A stretch of 64,000 bases of DNA from Bedellia somnulentella (GCA_963576735.1 OY755177.1:15500001-15564000), one strand, 5' to 3'; numbered from the stretch's first letter, positions 38,945 to 52,079 are shown. Numbers and translations: made by a program. Notes: generated by a model from the letters alone, not told the origin.

Positions 38945-41052
38945 GATGTCTTGGCTTATTCCGATTATCCACCCTAAAAAATCCTCCCTAAGTCGGATAT
39001 TCGGAAACGCATGTCCGATTATCCACCCTGAACGGGGTGGATAATCGGAATTCATAATAAAATGTTTCTTCCGATTTTCTACCCTGCCTACGTACAGTCA
39101 TTTACAGGAACATGTAAATTATTATTTACTAGCTTTTTGCCCCGCGACTTCGTCCGCGTGGACTTCATTTTTTGCATCCAGTTTACATAATACCAAAATA
39201 CCGAAACACTATCTCAACTTCTGTTTTTTATATTTATAATCCCGCGGGCATTGTAAATGACATAAAGGACATTGAGGCTTTTTAAGTGATTGTTGGGCGA
39301 TGCAGTTTGTGACCCATCACTAACAACCTTTATTAACCTATCTTTTATCAATATATTTCCAAAATTGGATGAAGAATCTCCGAAGCTATGGCTACCCTTT
39401 TATGGAATTTATGGTTGTTAGCATATATTCATGAATGATTGAAAGATGGATTTCATAAATTCAATCGCACCAAGTAATGTAAATGTAAAAAAACTCTATA
39501 TTAACTTTCATTTGCTATATCAACCCGTTAGGGGTTGAGTTCCAAAAATTCCTTTTTAATTGTTCATAAGAATCATGAAACAAATATACCAAGTTTTTAT
39601 GTTCAGAAATGAGAATATCTTTAGTAAGTACAGATACGGATAGTAGTTTGGCGCTGCGGCGACGGCCCGGTGCTGCCCCCTACACTGACCGTTGGTGATA
39701 GTGGGAGAGCTTGCAGCGATTGCTCGGCAATATAGGGATGATTAGTGGTGGATCTCCTTCCAAAATAATCGCTAAATTGAAGGGATGGTGCTTGTTATTA
39801 TTATATATAGTGTTATTTTAAGCTAGCAAAACATTTTTTTACAAAAAGCTTGAATTACCTGAGATACGAACCCGGGACGATTGATTCATAATAGTTCTAA
39901 TTAAATATTCATAGTAGTTAGTTATACCGCTACGCCACGGAGATGTTACCGGGGCGGTGTCAAATTTTTATTACGCTTTATTTCATATTAGTCTTACTAT
40001 TGATAAACAAATTTGTCATTTAAATTGATGAAACCCCTTCATCTTTCCAAAATGAACATTAACAAAGTGTCTGATGTGAATTCCATCGATGATAAAAATA
40101 ATCGCTGCAATATTTTGAGCCATATATGAGTTAAGGTTTTTTGATGTTCCTATGAGAACTCTTGCGGATTCCTTAGTTTCAAGGAATCGTCGTCGTTTCA
40201 TTTAGCTTCTAAATTTACATGTTAATATTCGTTTGCAATATAAGTAGATGTAAAAAAAAAGTATACGATAAAAAAATAGTACATTATCCCTCGGGAGTTC
40301 CTTATTTTCGGGGATCCATTACCGTACCATTAAGCTTCTAAATTTTGATTTTTATATTAGTTTACAATATTTTACGTTGTTTTAAACGATGCACATGCAC
40401 AGCGCCATCTCCAATGCATTTAGTAAGCAAACAATATTTTTGATTTCCCATGGGAACATATTTTTTCCGGGATCAAAAGTACCCTATTATTTAATTTAGA
40501 CTTCTAACTACACGTCTGAAAAATTTCAAAGCAATCGGTTCAGTATTTACGGCGTGAAAGCGGAACAAACAAACAAACAAACTCACTTTCCCATTTATAA
40601 TATTAGTATGGATTGTGTGTCAGCGGTGAAAAGACCCTAAGTTTTAATTTTGTTATTTTTTGTTACGAGTTTCTTTCTTGTTATGGTTTCATTTGTCACA
40701 ACAGTCAATTTAAATGGTTTTCACCCAAATCTACAGGTGCTTACCTGCATTTTTTTTTATTTTTTTTTAAGATTACTTAAGTTTTTCGTTTAACAATAAA
40801 TATTAAATTAAAACTTTCCACCAGGATAATTTTATTCAGACTGTAAGTAGGAAAGTAGGTATGTATATCTCTGTTGAAGTTTCTTGGACCAGGTTGTGAG
40901 TATGTTTCTGTGAATGACTGTACTTGGGGTAAAAAATCGGAAGAAACATTTTATTATGAATTCCGATTATCCACCCCGTTCAGGGTGGATAATCGGACAG
41001 GCGTTTCCGAATATCCGACTTAGGGTGGATAATCGGAATAAGCCGATGTCTT
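38945..41052. mobile_element. Long-TIR element, MULE-like, about 2.1 kb
   Basis: GATGTCTT flanks both ends (38945-38952, 41045-41052); the match can be read as 9 bases with a shift at the left. The termini GGCTTATTCCGATTATCC and inverse begin inverted repeats of about 180 bp, with a GTCCGATTATCCACC / GGTGGATAATCGGA palindrome repeated inside each arm. Long arms with an 8-9 bp duplication resemble Mutator-like foldback elements. The interior has no transposase and holds other repeats, so it is non-autonomous. Confidence 0.75.
39131..40612 (+). repeat. Repeats inside the long-TIR element
   Basis: It starts CTAGCTTTTTGCCCCGCGAC then TTCGTCCGCGTGG, and ends with AAACAAACAAACAAACTC and TTTATAATATTAGTATGGAT, the two ends of a common repeat also seen at 6380-6575. 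In between lie a family A piece (39240-39445) and a reversed tRNA-like segment near 39860-39950 (GATACGAACCCGGGACG). Confidence 0.6.
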
Positions 41053-41394
41053 GAGGAACAATAATGAAATTTGGTTTTGGTAGACTACGCGGCGTTGTAT
41101 ACGCTTTACATTACAACGCCCATTTAAAAATCTGTTTTATAAATTAATTATTTTACCTTGTTTAACTGGTTGCATTCCTTATTTGTCGTGTGCCGTGCGT
41201 TAGTGGCCCAGAATATCAACCCCCCTTTACTTACACGGGAGTTTAAAAGGCGACAGGGATTACCAGTATGTGAGCAGACTTTACACTGAGTACAAACATC
41301 TTATGCCATCGCCGCATGCCAATCGTAGGTATTAAAGCCAGCAGGCAGCCCCAGGCAGGCAGGTGATTATATTAATTAAGACTTAAGATACTTT

Positions 41395-41530
41395 TGTCCT
41401 AGAAATATAATAAAATGGGGAAGCCTCTGACAAATAGGGAGGACCAACGACTTGTTCAAGATCACAGGAGCGGTCATTGTAGAAATATTTGGGGGGCTTA
41501 TAATTCAGCAGACGTTTATTAGCTGATGAT
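41395..41530 (+). pseudogene. Possible LINE 3' coding end
   Basis: MGKPLTNREDQRLVQDHRSG then HCRNIWGAYNSADVY and a stop, followed by TGATGATGA. I recall this wording as a LINE C-terminus in insects. Very short and unconfirmed. Confidence 0.35.
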
Positions 41531-41749
41531 GACAATGCACTATTATTTTATACTTCCGGACTATCTTGCTGCTTATCCTGACAACCAACATCGAGAGTAT
41601 TTACATTGGCATCAGAAGAGTTAATGAGAAGAAAAGCAAAATAGAATATGGTGAGGTATTCGAAGATTCAGATTATGTAAGTATGCGGCACATTTTCATT
41701 TAAATGTGTGTTCAAAAGTTTGCTAGTAAGTCTCGATATCTATCCTTTC

Positions 41750-42000
41750 GTCCCTTACCTATACCATCCTCACAGCCCATATACGACCCCACCGAGGGGC
41801 TCGTCCATTGTCCACCACGGACGAATAACAAAATCATCTTAATTTTCGGATAATCAGGTGATTCCAGCCTGCAATATCTTTCCAAACTGGGTTAAATCTT
41901 ATAAATTAAATTTCTGATATTACCCCTCAGGGATCGAACCCGAGACTTCCAGATTTAAAGCAGAGCGCTTTACCGCTAAGCAGCGGAGGCAGATTCTACT
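41750..42000 (-). mobile_element. Second tRNA-derived SINE family
   Basis: Read on the minus strand it opens with CCGCTGCTTAGCGGTAAAGC (A-box-like) and GGGTTCGATCCCTGAGG (B box). It continues into a body containing CTGGAATCACCTGATTATCC. It differs from family B. Confidence 0.7.
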
Positions 42001-42094
42001 ACTTATTACTACGAAATCGTTCACAGTTGAAACAACTCGCACTGCCAATTAATTATGGGACAATATCTCAGTGTTAATATTTACATAATAATAT

Positions 42095-42421
42095 TTATAA
42101 AACAATCATTGATTTGTCATGGAACGTGTGATGGTGAACAACCTTGCTGTCATGTTTCCGTGACCCGCCCGCCGTATGTATTCCATAGAATATGACGCCA
42201 CTTGCGTAATTGAGCCCCATATAATTTGCTGCATGTATTGATTCAGTGTCACTGATTGTTGCATCCGATAGTGGACTCGTATACTTTGCGTTTACGAGGT
42301 CGCAGATACTGCATGTAACTTCGTTTCGAGTGCATTGGATTGGTTTCAGTGTATAACTGGTTATTTTATTAGCATACACCAGGAATATACTTTTTTTGAA
42401 AAAATACATACATACATGCAT
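42095..42421 (-). other. Unrecognised open frame of 108 codons
   Basis: Minus-strand frame with TRNEVTCSICDLVNAKYTSP and YASGVIFYGIHTAGGSRKHD. No domain or family is recognised, and the composition is similar to its surroundings. It may be part of an unknown element. Confidence 0.2.
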
Positions 42422-42914
42422 ATATTCGTGCCATGAATTCCCATTAGGGTAGGCAGAGACTATTGAGCGGCACTTTATACGATCCTGGGAAACCTAGAGG
42501 GCTTCTAGGAAAGAGAACTCTAGCTTATATATCTTTTAAATACATAAATCTTTTCATACATGCTCTTTTATTATTCATACTTCGAATGCCTGCCTTTATG
42601 AGTACACTCTATTTGGTTCAGGTGTGTCCTCCATAGTTGTCCTGTACTGACATTACCTTCCACATTGGCTCTATCAATCTCTACAATAACAATATATCTT
42701 AATAGCATAGCGATCTTTGTTACGTCCTATATTAAGTTTTATTATAGATGAGTCGTTTTGAGGCATCTTTAAGCGTAAGGGTAAGATATTGTCTATGCAA
42801 CTCCTCGCTTGAAAAAGCAAGGTTCTTTATTCGAAGTACGTAAATAAGTACATGTTTCACACCTACACTTGAGACCAAGCACACCCCTGGCCATGCAAAA
42901 GAAGTACAAAACAA

Positions 42915-43272
42915 ATAACATAACATAAACGTTCACGCTGAATATCCCCAAAGGGGTTGGCATAGGTACTAATACTTCGTAAAAATTATTTGACTTTATC
43001 ACCTGGTGTTCAGAGTACCCACGTTTTGCATGGACAGAGTACTCACGTGATAGGGGGCAGGCCTATTTGTACGAATACACTATCATATGGCTAAGTGCAA
43101 CTCAGCCATGTGGGTTTCCTCACGATGTTATCCCTCACCGTTAACAACCATGATAAATTCACCACACATATGTCTTTAGAAAAGACAAATAGGTGTAGGC
43201 CCGACCCGGGATTTGAACACTAGTCGCTTGCACGTTAACCGGTGTTCTACACATTGAGCTATCACGTCGTCT
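42915..43272 (-). mobile_element. Family B tRNA-derived SINE
   Basis: A near-complete reverse copy, from AACATAAACGTTCACGCTGA to the tRNA-like head CCGACCCGGGATTTGAACAC and GCTATCACGTCG. Confidence 0.87.
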
Positions 43273-43379
43273 AAACGAGAAGTAAGTGTAAGAAAAAATA
43301 TTTATGTTAGGATCATTTCTTTTTATGGTTTCCTCTTGTAAAAATCTTTTAACTGAATAATATCCTGCCACAGCCTTCC

Positions 43380-43545
43380 CACGTTGTGCGATTCCACTGA
43401 TCATCACGCACAGGGCACAGCGGACGACCACCGCTACACGTGCTAACGTGCAAACGACCGTGCTAGCACGCACGAGACACTTCTAACGGTGCATCTTGCA
43501 ATCGGTCCGTGGTCCGTGCGCTATATCACCTTAATGGAAACAGCA
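43380..43545. repeat. GC-rich palindromic patch, possible MITE
   Basis: It contains CGTGCTAACGTG and CCGTGCTAGCACG palindromes, then GGTCCGTGGTCCGTGCGCTA and TGGAAACAGCAC. The composition stands out from its AT-rich flanks. Ends are not defined. Confidence 0.4.
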
Positions 43546-43631
43546 CTGAATAAAAGAGTATCGAAACTAACAGCTTGACAAGTTTTGATCGTATTCTTTT
43601 TGCCTGACGCAAAATATAACTTGGTTTATTA

Positions 43632-43935
43632 ATATCCCTGCCACCTCTTCGGGGATATACGACGTGAAAGTGTGAGCGAGTTTGAGAGTAGAGTTGAGAT
43701 CCAAGGATTCTGATAATGTCACATTTTTATTTCTTTATGATGAGCATTTCTTAAAAAGGTCTGTTTAGTAACCTAGATACCACCTATGCTATGGTAGGAA
43801 AACCACCGCTGTTAATGCAGGAGGCGTGGTTCGAATCCTGAGTCAACTCCAATGTTTTTTTTCTAAAGTAATACGTGCGATTAATTTATCAAAGTGCTAG
43901 TTAAGGTGCTCCCTCACAGCCAACTAGCATTCGCG
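43632..43935 (+). mobile_element. Two family B SINE fragments
   Basis: 43632-43690 is a 3' end (CCACCTCTTCGGGGATATAC). 43775-43935 is a head and early body (GTGGTTCGAATCCTGAGTCA, AATTTATCAAAGTGCTAGTT). Confidence 0.6.
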
Positions 43936-46345
43936 TGTAATTCATGAAATTATTCATATAATCATTCATTACAAGGTGCGCGTTGTAACGCTCGGTTCTC
44001 CTCCTTCTCCTTCACTGATGTATCACATATATGCCAGTTTTAAATTACTATGATAAATATGTAGGAACTAAATATAAGTTTCCGTTAAATCTATATACGA
44101 TTGATGCAGGGTGACTACAAAAATGTCTTTAGGGTTTCGTAGCCGGATGGCAAAAAATTAAAACCCTATTAAATTCGTCATGTCTGTCGGTCTGTCTCTG
44201 TGTCACAGCAATTTATTTCCGAATGTATTGAGACAACGTAGTTGAAAATAAATTGATAGATGTAAACTGTGAACCGCTTCAAGGATTGCGAATAAAAATG
44301 AAAAAAATAATGCATCATTAAATTTTCCCATAAAGAAAAAATAATTAATTTTCATTACGATACCGTATATACCATATATACCTTTAGTAAAACCGAATTG
44401 ATTGTCATAAAACTATTGTGCTTATTAAAATAGAAAAGCATCAGGATCAATACAACTTTTTTGATAATTTAACTTACTACTGGTAAAATAGAAATATTGG
44501 TAAATTACCTGTAAATGGTAAATTACTCACTCTCGCGTTTTATGAAGTGGGATGACTCTACGTAGGTTAATACAGTCTGTAAGTTCTGCTACATCTAAAC
44601 TTGTATTGAAATCTATCGTATCATTAAATGAGGGGTAATTATCTCTATTATCTATCTATACTTATAATAAATCTGTAGAGAGGTCAATTCTGTACATGAA
44701 ATATATTTTCAAAATAACTATCAGGTGGTGATTAGGGATCGATACAGATGCCAAAAATGCAATCAGTAAAATTTTTGTCTGTCTGTCTGTCTGTCTGTCT
44801 GTCGGTTTGTATGTTCCTTATGGAAACAAAAGCTACTCAACGGATTTTAACGAAACTTGGTACAATTATTCTCCATACTCCTGGTCAGGTTTTTGTATAC
44901 TTTCCAGCAGAGTAGTAAAGAGGAATTATGGGAAATTTTGGGAAAACGGGAGAAGTTACTCCAATTTTTAAGCTTCCGTCGCGTGTGCAGCCTTAATGGT
45001 TAAACTTACATAGAAATCATGTATCACGGAAATATTCTTCATAAAATTATCTAAAAAAAAATCCTCAACAGTTTATGTCTATCTTTTACGGTTGACTCAC
45101 AATAACACGTGTAGTTCCTGATAGCTTAGCAGTTCGGAACATTCTGATTGTATTTGTTTACTCTTACGTTTGTAAACCTCTCACTCATCCCTAAATTAAA
45201 TAAGGTAACATTATTACCTCTTCAATAAAAAAAAACATAGAAATCGGTAGAGAAACACTGAAATTATACATAAAATAAGCCATCGCGCCCGTGACCAAAA
45301 CCGAACCGTTACTAATTTACTTATAAAATACTAGATGGCGCCAGTAGTTGCATCCTACAACACGTAATGATTTATTTTACTTCATAGCGTTTTATTCCAT
45401 AATTTGCTATTAAACGGAAATACTGAACCGTTCATTAAAGCGCATTAAAAATCACCAAACTACACTGTTTAGGGAGTGCTATAAATATAATAAATTGAAA
45501 ACATTGCGCTGAATTTCACAATGCTTGAGCAGTGACTGAAGAAAGAAACCTTAGATATTTAAAAAAACAACGCTACCCTTGCGAAGCTGGGACGATCCAC
45601 TAGTTCTATATATATTAAAAACTGACTTTCCAGTTATATTCTGTGTTTTTTAAGGCTATTGGTTTTAAAACCATAAGAAACTGTTGATAATGTCATTACT
45701 TTTAATGTAATGAAAACTAAGCCAAGCTTGGTCACTTTTTTTCCAATAACCAAATTGCTTCTTGTTCTTGTTCCAATTTGATAACGGGCTCATATAGTGA
45801 AATTCTTCAGTTGTTATACTCTTATAGCACCACTGCACTGTAACAAAATAACGGTAATAACAAAATAATAAGCGCTAAAAAAGTAATGGCAAAATCGCAC
45901 AAAGAATCCCGCGTATCAATTTCATCTGCCAAGTTTCAAGTCTTGACGACCGTTGATAGATGTATCAGTGTATCACAATTATAGTGCACCTATTTATGGC
46001 TCTTTTATTTTATTCATTCGTCATTAGTTTTGCCTTAACAGTTGTCGGAATATTTAGCACGTTGTGCAGCTGCTCCGTTCTAATCAAAGCTATGGGCCAT
46101 ATAATGATGGTCTATTAAATATTTATTAACACATATTCTACCGCTGATATTTTCAAAGTACAAAACTAGTGACGGTTTCATTTTCAAATGAAAAAATATT
46201 TGCTACTGTTTATTATTTTAAACGTAATGTACTAGTGTGAGGTGCGTTACAATATGATTTACAATAAGAAGAAGTTGACAAATCCTAAAAAAAAAGTGAG
46301 TGTATGGAGCGGTGGAGAAAGCTATAAAAAACAATATAAGCCTTA
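43936..46345. other. Repeat-rich intergenic stretch
   Basis: 44125-44230 holds a dispersed repeat (TTTAGGGTTTCGTAGCCGGA, TGTCTGTCGGTCTGTCTC). 44649-45626 starts TATCTATACTTATAATAAAT, carries a (TCTG)n microsatellite at 44778-44803, and ends near GCGAAGCTGGGACGATCCAC, a familiar lepidopteran repeat pattern. No gene is seen. Confidence 0.5.
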
Positions 46346-46571
46346 GGGCCAGTTTTTTGATCCGTGGTTAACTCAACAATTTGTTAAATATCGTAACTAT
46401 TAGTTAGATATCAGCAAAATGCATTTTTTATTTTGACCCGTGGTTAGAGTAACTAATGGTCAAATATCGAACTAAAATGGATTTACGATTTGACTACTGG
46501 TTAGTCATTTAACTATAGTCAATGTAACAAATGGTTATATTTTTAACTCCGGATCAAAAAACTGGCCCTTA
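46343..46571. mobile_element. Harbinger-type MITE
   Basis: TTA (46343-46345), then GGGCCAGTTTTTTGATCCG, a non-coding 223-bp body, then CGGATCAAAAAACTGGCCC and TTA (46569-46571). A TTA duplication and a GGGCC terminus are typical of PIF/Harbinger. Internal TTAGTTA-type units also repeat in both orientations. Confidence 0.85.
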
Positions 46572-47051
46572 GTGAGGGACTCCTTGAGAGGGATAGAAAA
46601 GGAAGTATGACAAGATTCTATATTGTGTTGGTTCTAGTTTAAAGTGGTGATGGTTATATATCAAAAAGAATAATTTCCGGGGTTTTAGTCTCTACTTATC
46701 CGATTAAAAAACTAATCACGTGTGCTACCTAAATTATTGCTGAAAGTTGTGTTTGTCATTGATCATAATGAATGACAAACATTGATACAGTACAAAAATA
46801 AATCTATCAACTGTTATATACGAGTTAGCAATAGGGTGAACTTATGTTTTATTGTCAACGAGCACGTTAAAAACGCGGGAAAATACAATTACACTACAGT
46901 TGAACTCTATAATCGCGCCGAGCTGCTGTGTCTAAGCCGCCATTAAAAGTTCGTATTTTATAATGTAGCGCTTTATATTACTTTACAAAAAGTTTTGCTA
47001 TATTATTTATTTTTTATATTTTCGTTGTTAAGCTCTAGTGTTGGTGAAAAT

Positions 47052-47097
47052 ATGTGCACTACAATTATTCTATTTCTGTTATCTGGACTTTTACAAG
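47052..47097 (+). CDS. Candidate first exon encoding a signal peptide
   Basis: ATG opens MCTTIILFLLSGLLQ and then a clear donor CAAG/gtaagc in phase 1. The hydrophobic core followed by a small residue is what a secreted protein's first exon looks like. I could not find a convincing exon 2: a region at 49639-49887 is open but does not fit in phase. It could be chance. Confidence 0.3.
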
Positions 47098-47344
47098 GTA
47101 AGCTTTTTTAATGAAACTTTTTATTTCAATTGAATTTTCTTTTCCTAAGTATAAACTTATATTAATTATGAGATTTTTTTATCTTGCATATGTCTATTTA
47201 AAGGCGCTGTCTTTGTAACAGACCAAATTTTATCAGAATGTGGATTTTTTTATAAAAACCGATTTTGTGTGTTTTTTTTCGAATGAATTCATTGTTTAAC
47301 GAAATATGAGTTTTCGTGAATCTGACTAAACACTTAGTAAAAAA

Positions 47345-47672
47345 GCACTTAGAAAATCTTGCTAGCTCAATCGGTAAACCACAACTTCCTGAGTCGGACT
47401 TACACCTGTGTGTTTTTTAATAAGTCATATGTGTGGTTAATTTATCAAGGTGGTTAACGACGAGGGAACCCAAGAAACAGAGTTGTTCTTGGTCATATGA
47501 CAACTGTTTTCATGTAAAGTGGCGATGGTACTGTACCCATTAAAGTGAACGCATTGTCCGTTTAAAACATGAGTACTTTGATCATCAGGTGACAAAAATG
47601 GCACGTAATGCCTAGAAGTATAAGTACCTCTTTCATCCCTTCTGGGAATATGCGGCACAAATATTCATTTAG
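47345..47672 (+). mobile_element. Old family B tRNA-derived SINE
   Basis: The head has TAGCTCAATCGGTAAACC. The body shows CATATGTGTGGTTAATTTAT, ATGAGTACTTTGATCATCAG and AGTATAAGTACCTCTTTCAT. More diverged than the other copies. Confidence 0.75.
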
Positions 47673-48364
47673 AGTAGTGGAAATTTATTAACCTGTAAAA
47701 TATTATAAGGGTAAAAATTTAAAAAATGTAGTTAGTAAAATCTTTACAAATAAATATTTAGCGTCCTGTGACGTACAACGATATATCATTTTCTTAGTAG
47801 AATAAATTGACATAGGATTAAAACGAAAGAGACAAATGACAAATAAGAATATAAAGAATTATAGAATATACGACTTCCGTTTGTGTCAGATTTGAAAAGC
47901 TCAGTTCAGTCTCTACCTGGGGGTGTCCTACTAAATGAATAAGGGATCTGTAGTTCTTAGACCAAAAATGGTATAAGCTTTAGTTGTTTCAGTGGTGGTG
48001 GGCGATCGATGTGGTTAGGCTTGGCCTTCAAATTAGATTTACCCCTTTATTACATTAAAAATATTAAGCAAAAGGTTTTTTAAGGTTCTCAAATATCTAC
48101 ATAAAACAGAAAAACTAACAATATGGGAACAGGCAGAAAAGTTATAATAATATATATATAAGTATTAGAAAAGAATAATACAGTCATCAAGTATGTAACT
48201 TGTATACTCACGCCGTTATATATAGGCTTACGGACTTTCTGGAAACATGGAATTTCTGCGTTTAAAGCTTGAGGGATGACTTGCTAAGCCAATTTTTTTT
48301 TCTTATTACAATGGGCTAAGGGTATAATACCCATACAATTTTATTTCAATGAATAAAGATAAAC

Positions 48365-48610
48365 TTCCACCGTGGTCTAAATGTTATAGTGTTCGGTTCA
48401 TGATTCGGAGGTCTTGGATTTGATTCCCAGGGGGTTACTCGTACGAATTAAATAAATCAAATACACATTCGCTATTAAGAATTCACTATATGAAATGTTT
48501 CACCTACTTAAAAGTATGACGACAGAAACAATAGCCAAGTACTAAACCTTGTTGTTCCGAAACAGAGCACGAACAAATGTAGTGCCTTTGTAGTTGGTAT
48601 AGAGCCGAGA
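48365..48610 (+). mobile_element. tRNA-derived SINE, old copy
   Basis: CCACCGTGGTCTAAATGTTA and GGTCTTGGATTTGATTCCCA resemble decayed A and B boxes. The following body includes CTATATGAAATGTTTCACCT. Its family is uncertain. Confidence 0.5.
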
Positions 48611-51467
48611 CGGTGAAAGTATTGAATAAATAAATAGCTGTGATATCCACGCGAAAGTGGCTATCGAACTAGTTCTGTTTACATAGCTCATTGTTTGTAC
48701 TACGCTAGATTTCATTTAACATACAATAGCGTAATATCACGACTATATTCCTTAAGAGGGGACGATAGTAATTTCATACAGAGCATTTGCACACCAATCC
48801 ATACAATCAATAAGATACTGATGGGTAGTAATGGTATGGTAATACCGATTAGTTGAAGTGGTTTTATTTCTTCGAGTCATAAAATTTTTATGCTGTGCTA
48901 TTTATTATATATAACTATGTCAAAATATCACAAAAATACCAGTTATAAATATATTTTTTAATACGTTTAGTTGATGTCAGACGCCAAACTGTTACAACCC
49001 CGTTGTCGTATACGTTAATGGTCTCGCACATCTCACATTTACACTATGACCTATTGGTATTTAAAATCAATGGATGTTAGTCCTGTGTATATAGTGTATG
49101 TTTTATCGCATCAATAACTACTGTGCTAATATATAATTTATTTAAATTTACTCTTATGCTGGAAATTTTAATAAATATTTATGTTGTCTATAATGTTCAC
49201 CTTTATCAATGATAGCGTCAATTCATAATTCAAAGGTTTACAAGTAGTTATATTATGAAACAAAACTTCATTATAACCTTCAAACTTAAAATCGAAGGAT
49301 TTTTCATATCCATGACAGTTTTTATTACTTTGGTTTGTTTAACTACGTTAACTACTACTAACTAATATAATGTGAAGGCTTTTAAAGACCTCTGTTTCAA
49401 TTGCACTGTAACGTAAAGTCATTTAGTGATTTCGTAATAAAAGGGAAATTATGAAAAAGTTTTTTTTGTCACAATTCGTTTTGTCATGATTTTAACGAAC
49501 AAAAATATGCAAACAACCACATTTCAATTAGAACCAAGCAAAACAATTACGTTACATACAAACAAACGAATCTCATTTCAATTCACGAGTTGCATTTCAA
49601 AAAGATAGCTGATGCAAAATTAAATTAATCCTTTCGAAATGTTTCTCAAAAATGTCATAATTACGTCACGGCAGAGGCAATTATGCGTGTACAAAACAAA
49701 AGGTTGTTGTGCCGAACAAATTGCCTGTCGACAATCTAACGCAATTTTCCCAGGAGCTATTTGCCAACATGCGTTCTTAACTGGATTTACAGAAATAATC
49801 CCACTTACTTTTACGTTTTTCTTGTTCTCCGCAAACAATACAATTACTGTGACATCTGAAGAATGCAATTATTATTGTGAATGCTAAATGATTTGATTAT
49901 GATAGTACTATATTTTTTTGATATTCTCTGATCCCTGATTTACTTCAAGCGCAGTGTTACACATGTGTGAAATAGGTATTTGTGAGGTCAGACTTATTTC
50001 TTATGATTGATTTAGGCTGTGCCAATTGTCAAAGAATAACGTTGAAATGAAGCAGATCTAAATTCAATCATAAAATGTTGACGGATCTTACCTTTTTTCT
50101 TTACTGAATGGTCCTAATTTTGAAGGAATGCTATGCAATGTAAGTTTCCTCTCAATGCTCTACATAACACGTTTCAGTTGAACACTTTGATGAATGAAAC
50201 TCACTCAAGGCTTAATAAAGAGATTGGTGTATGCCCAATTCAATATTTGATTGAACCCATACTTCTATGCAACAGAGACCTTACACACATACGTTAAATA
50301 CGCACATTCCCACTGAGTTGTCTTAATCAAACACAACTTTATATCAATAATAACACGGGACAACATCAAAAATTAATTGCTGAATGAAAACTCTAAGAAC
50401 AGACTGTCTAGATTTTAATGATGATAAACAAATCAACGATATATTAATCACTTAATTCTGTCTTCGAAACTTGTAACAATAATAACTGCATATTTTTTTA
50501 ACCATAAACCATAACATAATTAATGTTATTTCTAATATTTAAGTTGTTATTTCATCGGCGTATGCCTGACCTGCTTTGATATTTATTGACGTTAATAAAA
50601 TAAAGTACGTTGAGAGTTTCAATAACTTTTGTTTGTTTCAGGGCCATAGCTCTTTCCTAAAAATCCTATGTTAAATATATTTTAACGAGGTCACTAATTA
50701 GATTGAAATGTAAAAAAAACCATAAAAGTTATATTTTAACCATCACCAGTTTCCTAACAAGACTTTTTTCCCTTATGATATGAGCAGTTATCTACAAGAA
50801 GTTAGTTATATGCCAGTTTAAGCCGTCATTTATATGAGCATAAATTTACAAAAACGAACAACATATAAATGAATATATACGGACAAATTATACACAGATC
50901 AAGTTAGCACCAAACTAAGTAAGACTTGTGTTATGGGATACTAACTCAACGATATATTTAATATTATATGAGTAATTAAATTTTGCGGTGGAGACATATA
51001 ACAGCTGTTAGGGTCCTCAATAAACGCAACTGACTAAAACATATAAAACATCCCTCTTCGAATTCGACGATGCACCCAGTTTTGTGCCTTCCTATAATAC
51101 ACAGGAATTATTACTAATAAAAGTGTTTAAAAAGGAGACATTGTCCAATAATGGTCTTTGGTATTCTATTAATGTAACTATTAATCGTTTTGAATAACAA
51201 CCGTTACTATTGTAAGAAAGTCAACGTTATTGGAATTATAGCTGCAACCTTTGACGGCTTGTTTCGTTGATAAGAGTATTTAACATGTATTTAATAGAAG
51301 TGAAGGTGAGAAAAGGTTATAATCGTGACTGAACTCGCTGTTCACAGAATAGATGGCATATTAAAATGTGACTATTGTTAACACATTAAGTCTGTAAAAT
51401 TGCAGTAGGTAACAAATTTTCCATTTTCTGAATGACAAATAGCCAACTTTGATAGAATATTTTACTA
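48611..51467. other. Intergenic stretch, no gene recognised
   Basis: AT-rich and without known repeat families. An 82-codon open frame at 49639-49887 has a Cys pattern (LCVYKTKGCCAEQIACRQS) and is overlapped by an equally long antisense frame. Neither is recognised, and both may be chance. Confidence 0.4.
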
Positions 51468-51716
51468 CTATACATACATACATACATATACTCACGGCTA
51501 TTAATCCCTTAACGGGGTAGCCAGAGCTTTGGAATGAGAAATTCCTCAGCCACTTTTGGAAGTTGATTGGGGAAAAGATGGTAATAATAAATGTTTTTGG
51601 TGACGGGTCTCCAACCACATCGCCCAAAAATCACTTAAAAAGCCCCTATACCCTTAGTCGCCTCTTACGATCACCCACGGGTAGAAATAATTCTAAGCCG
51701 ACACTACACGGCAACT
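51468..51716 (-). mobile_element. Family A SINE
   Basis: Full-length reverse copy with a (CATA)n tail (51471-51490) and the head TTCTAAGCCGACACTACACG. Confidence 0.87.
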
Positions 51717-51756
51717 TTACTACTATATATTTGAAATATAATATTGTATAATCTTT

Positions 51757-51960
51757 ATACATACATTTTAATATTCACGGATATAAATAAATGCCTAGAA
51801 AGGAAAATCAGAAGCTTCATAATAGGAAATTCCATAGCCACTTTTGAAAGATAAGTGGGAAAAAGATTGTAAAATAAAGTGTTGGTGAGTTCCTCCAACT
51901 AAATCGCCCCAAAATTACTTACAAAGCCCCAATACCATAAGTTGCCTCTTGGGCCAAATG
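51757..51960 (-). mobile_element. Family A SINE, head missing
   Basis: A second reverse copy next to the previous one: ACATACATTTTAATATTCAC to ATACCATAAGTTGCCTCTTG, then it breaks off. Confidence 0.7.
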
Positions 51961-52079
51961 CAAAAAAAATGTAAAAATAACAAATAAGAAACAAAGATGA
52001 CTTCTGTTGCTGTAACAAATAAAATAACAAAGATGAACTATAAAACCTTGTTCATATTGTCAGTTTAAAATCGAAAACG

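Noticed and set aside
41930..41990. Possible real tRNA gene
   Set aside because: It has A- and B-box-like motifs but no complete cloverleaf, and it continues into a SINE body.
44778..44803. CRISPR-like or functional tandem repeat at the TCTG run
   Set aside because: It is a simple (TCTG)n microsatellite inside a known kind of dispersed repeat.
49639..49887. Cys-containing secreted peptide as exon 2 of the 47052 signal peptide
   Set aside because: No acceptor gives the phase needed to join the open frame, and an equal-length antisense frame overlaps it, so chance is likely.
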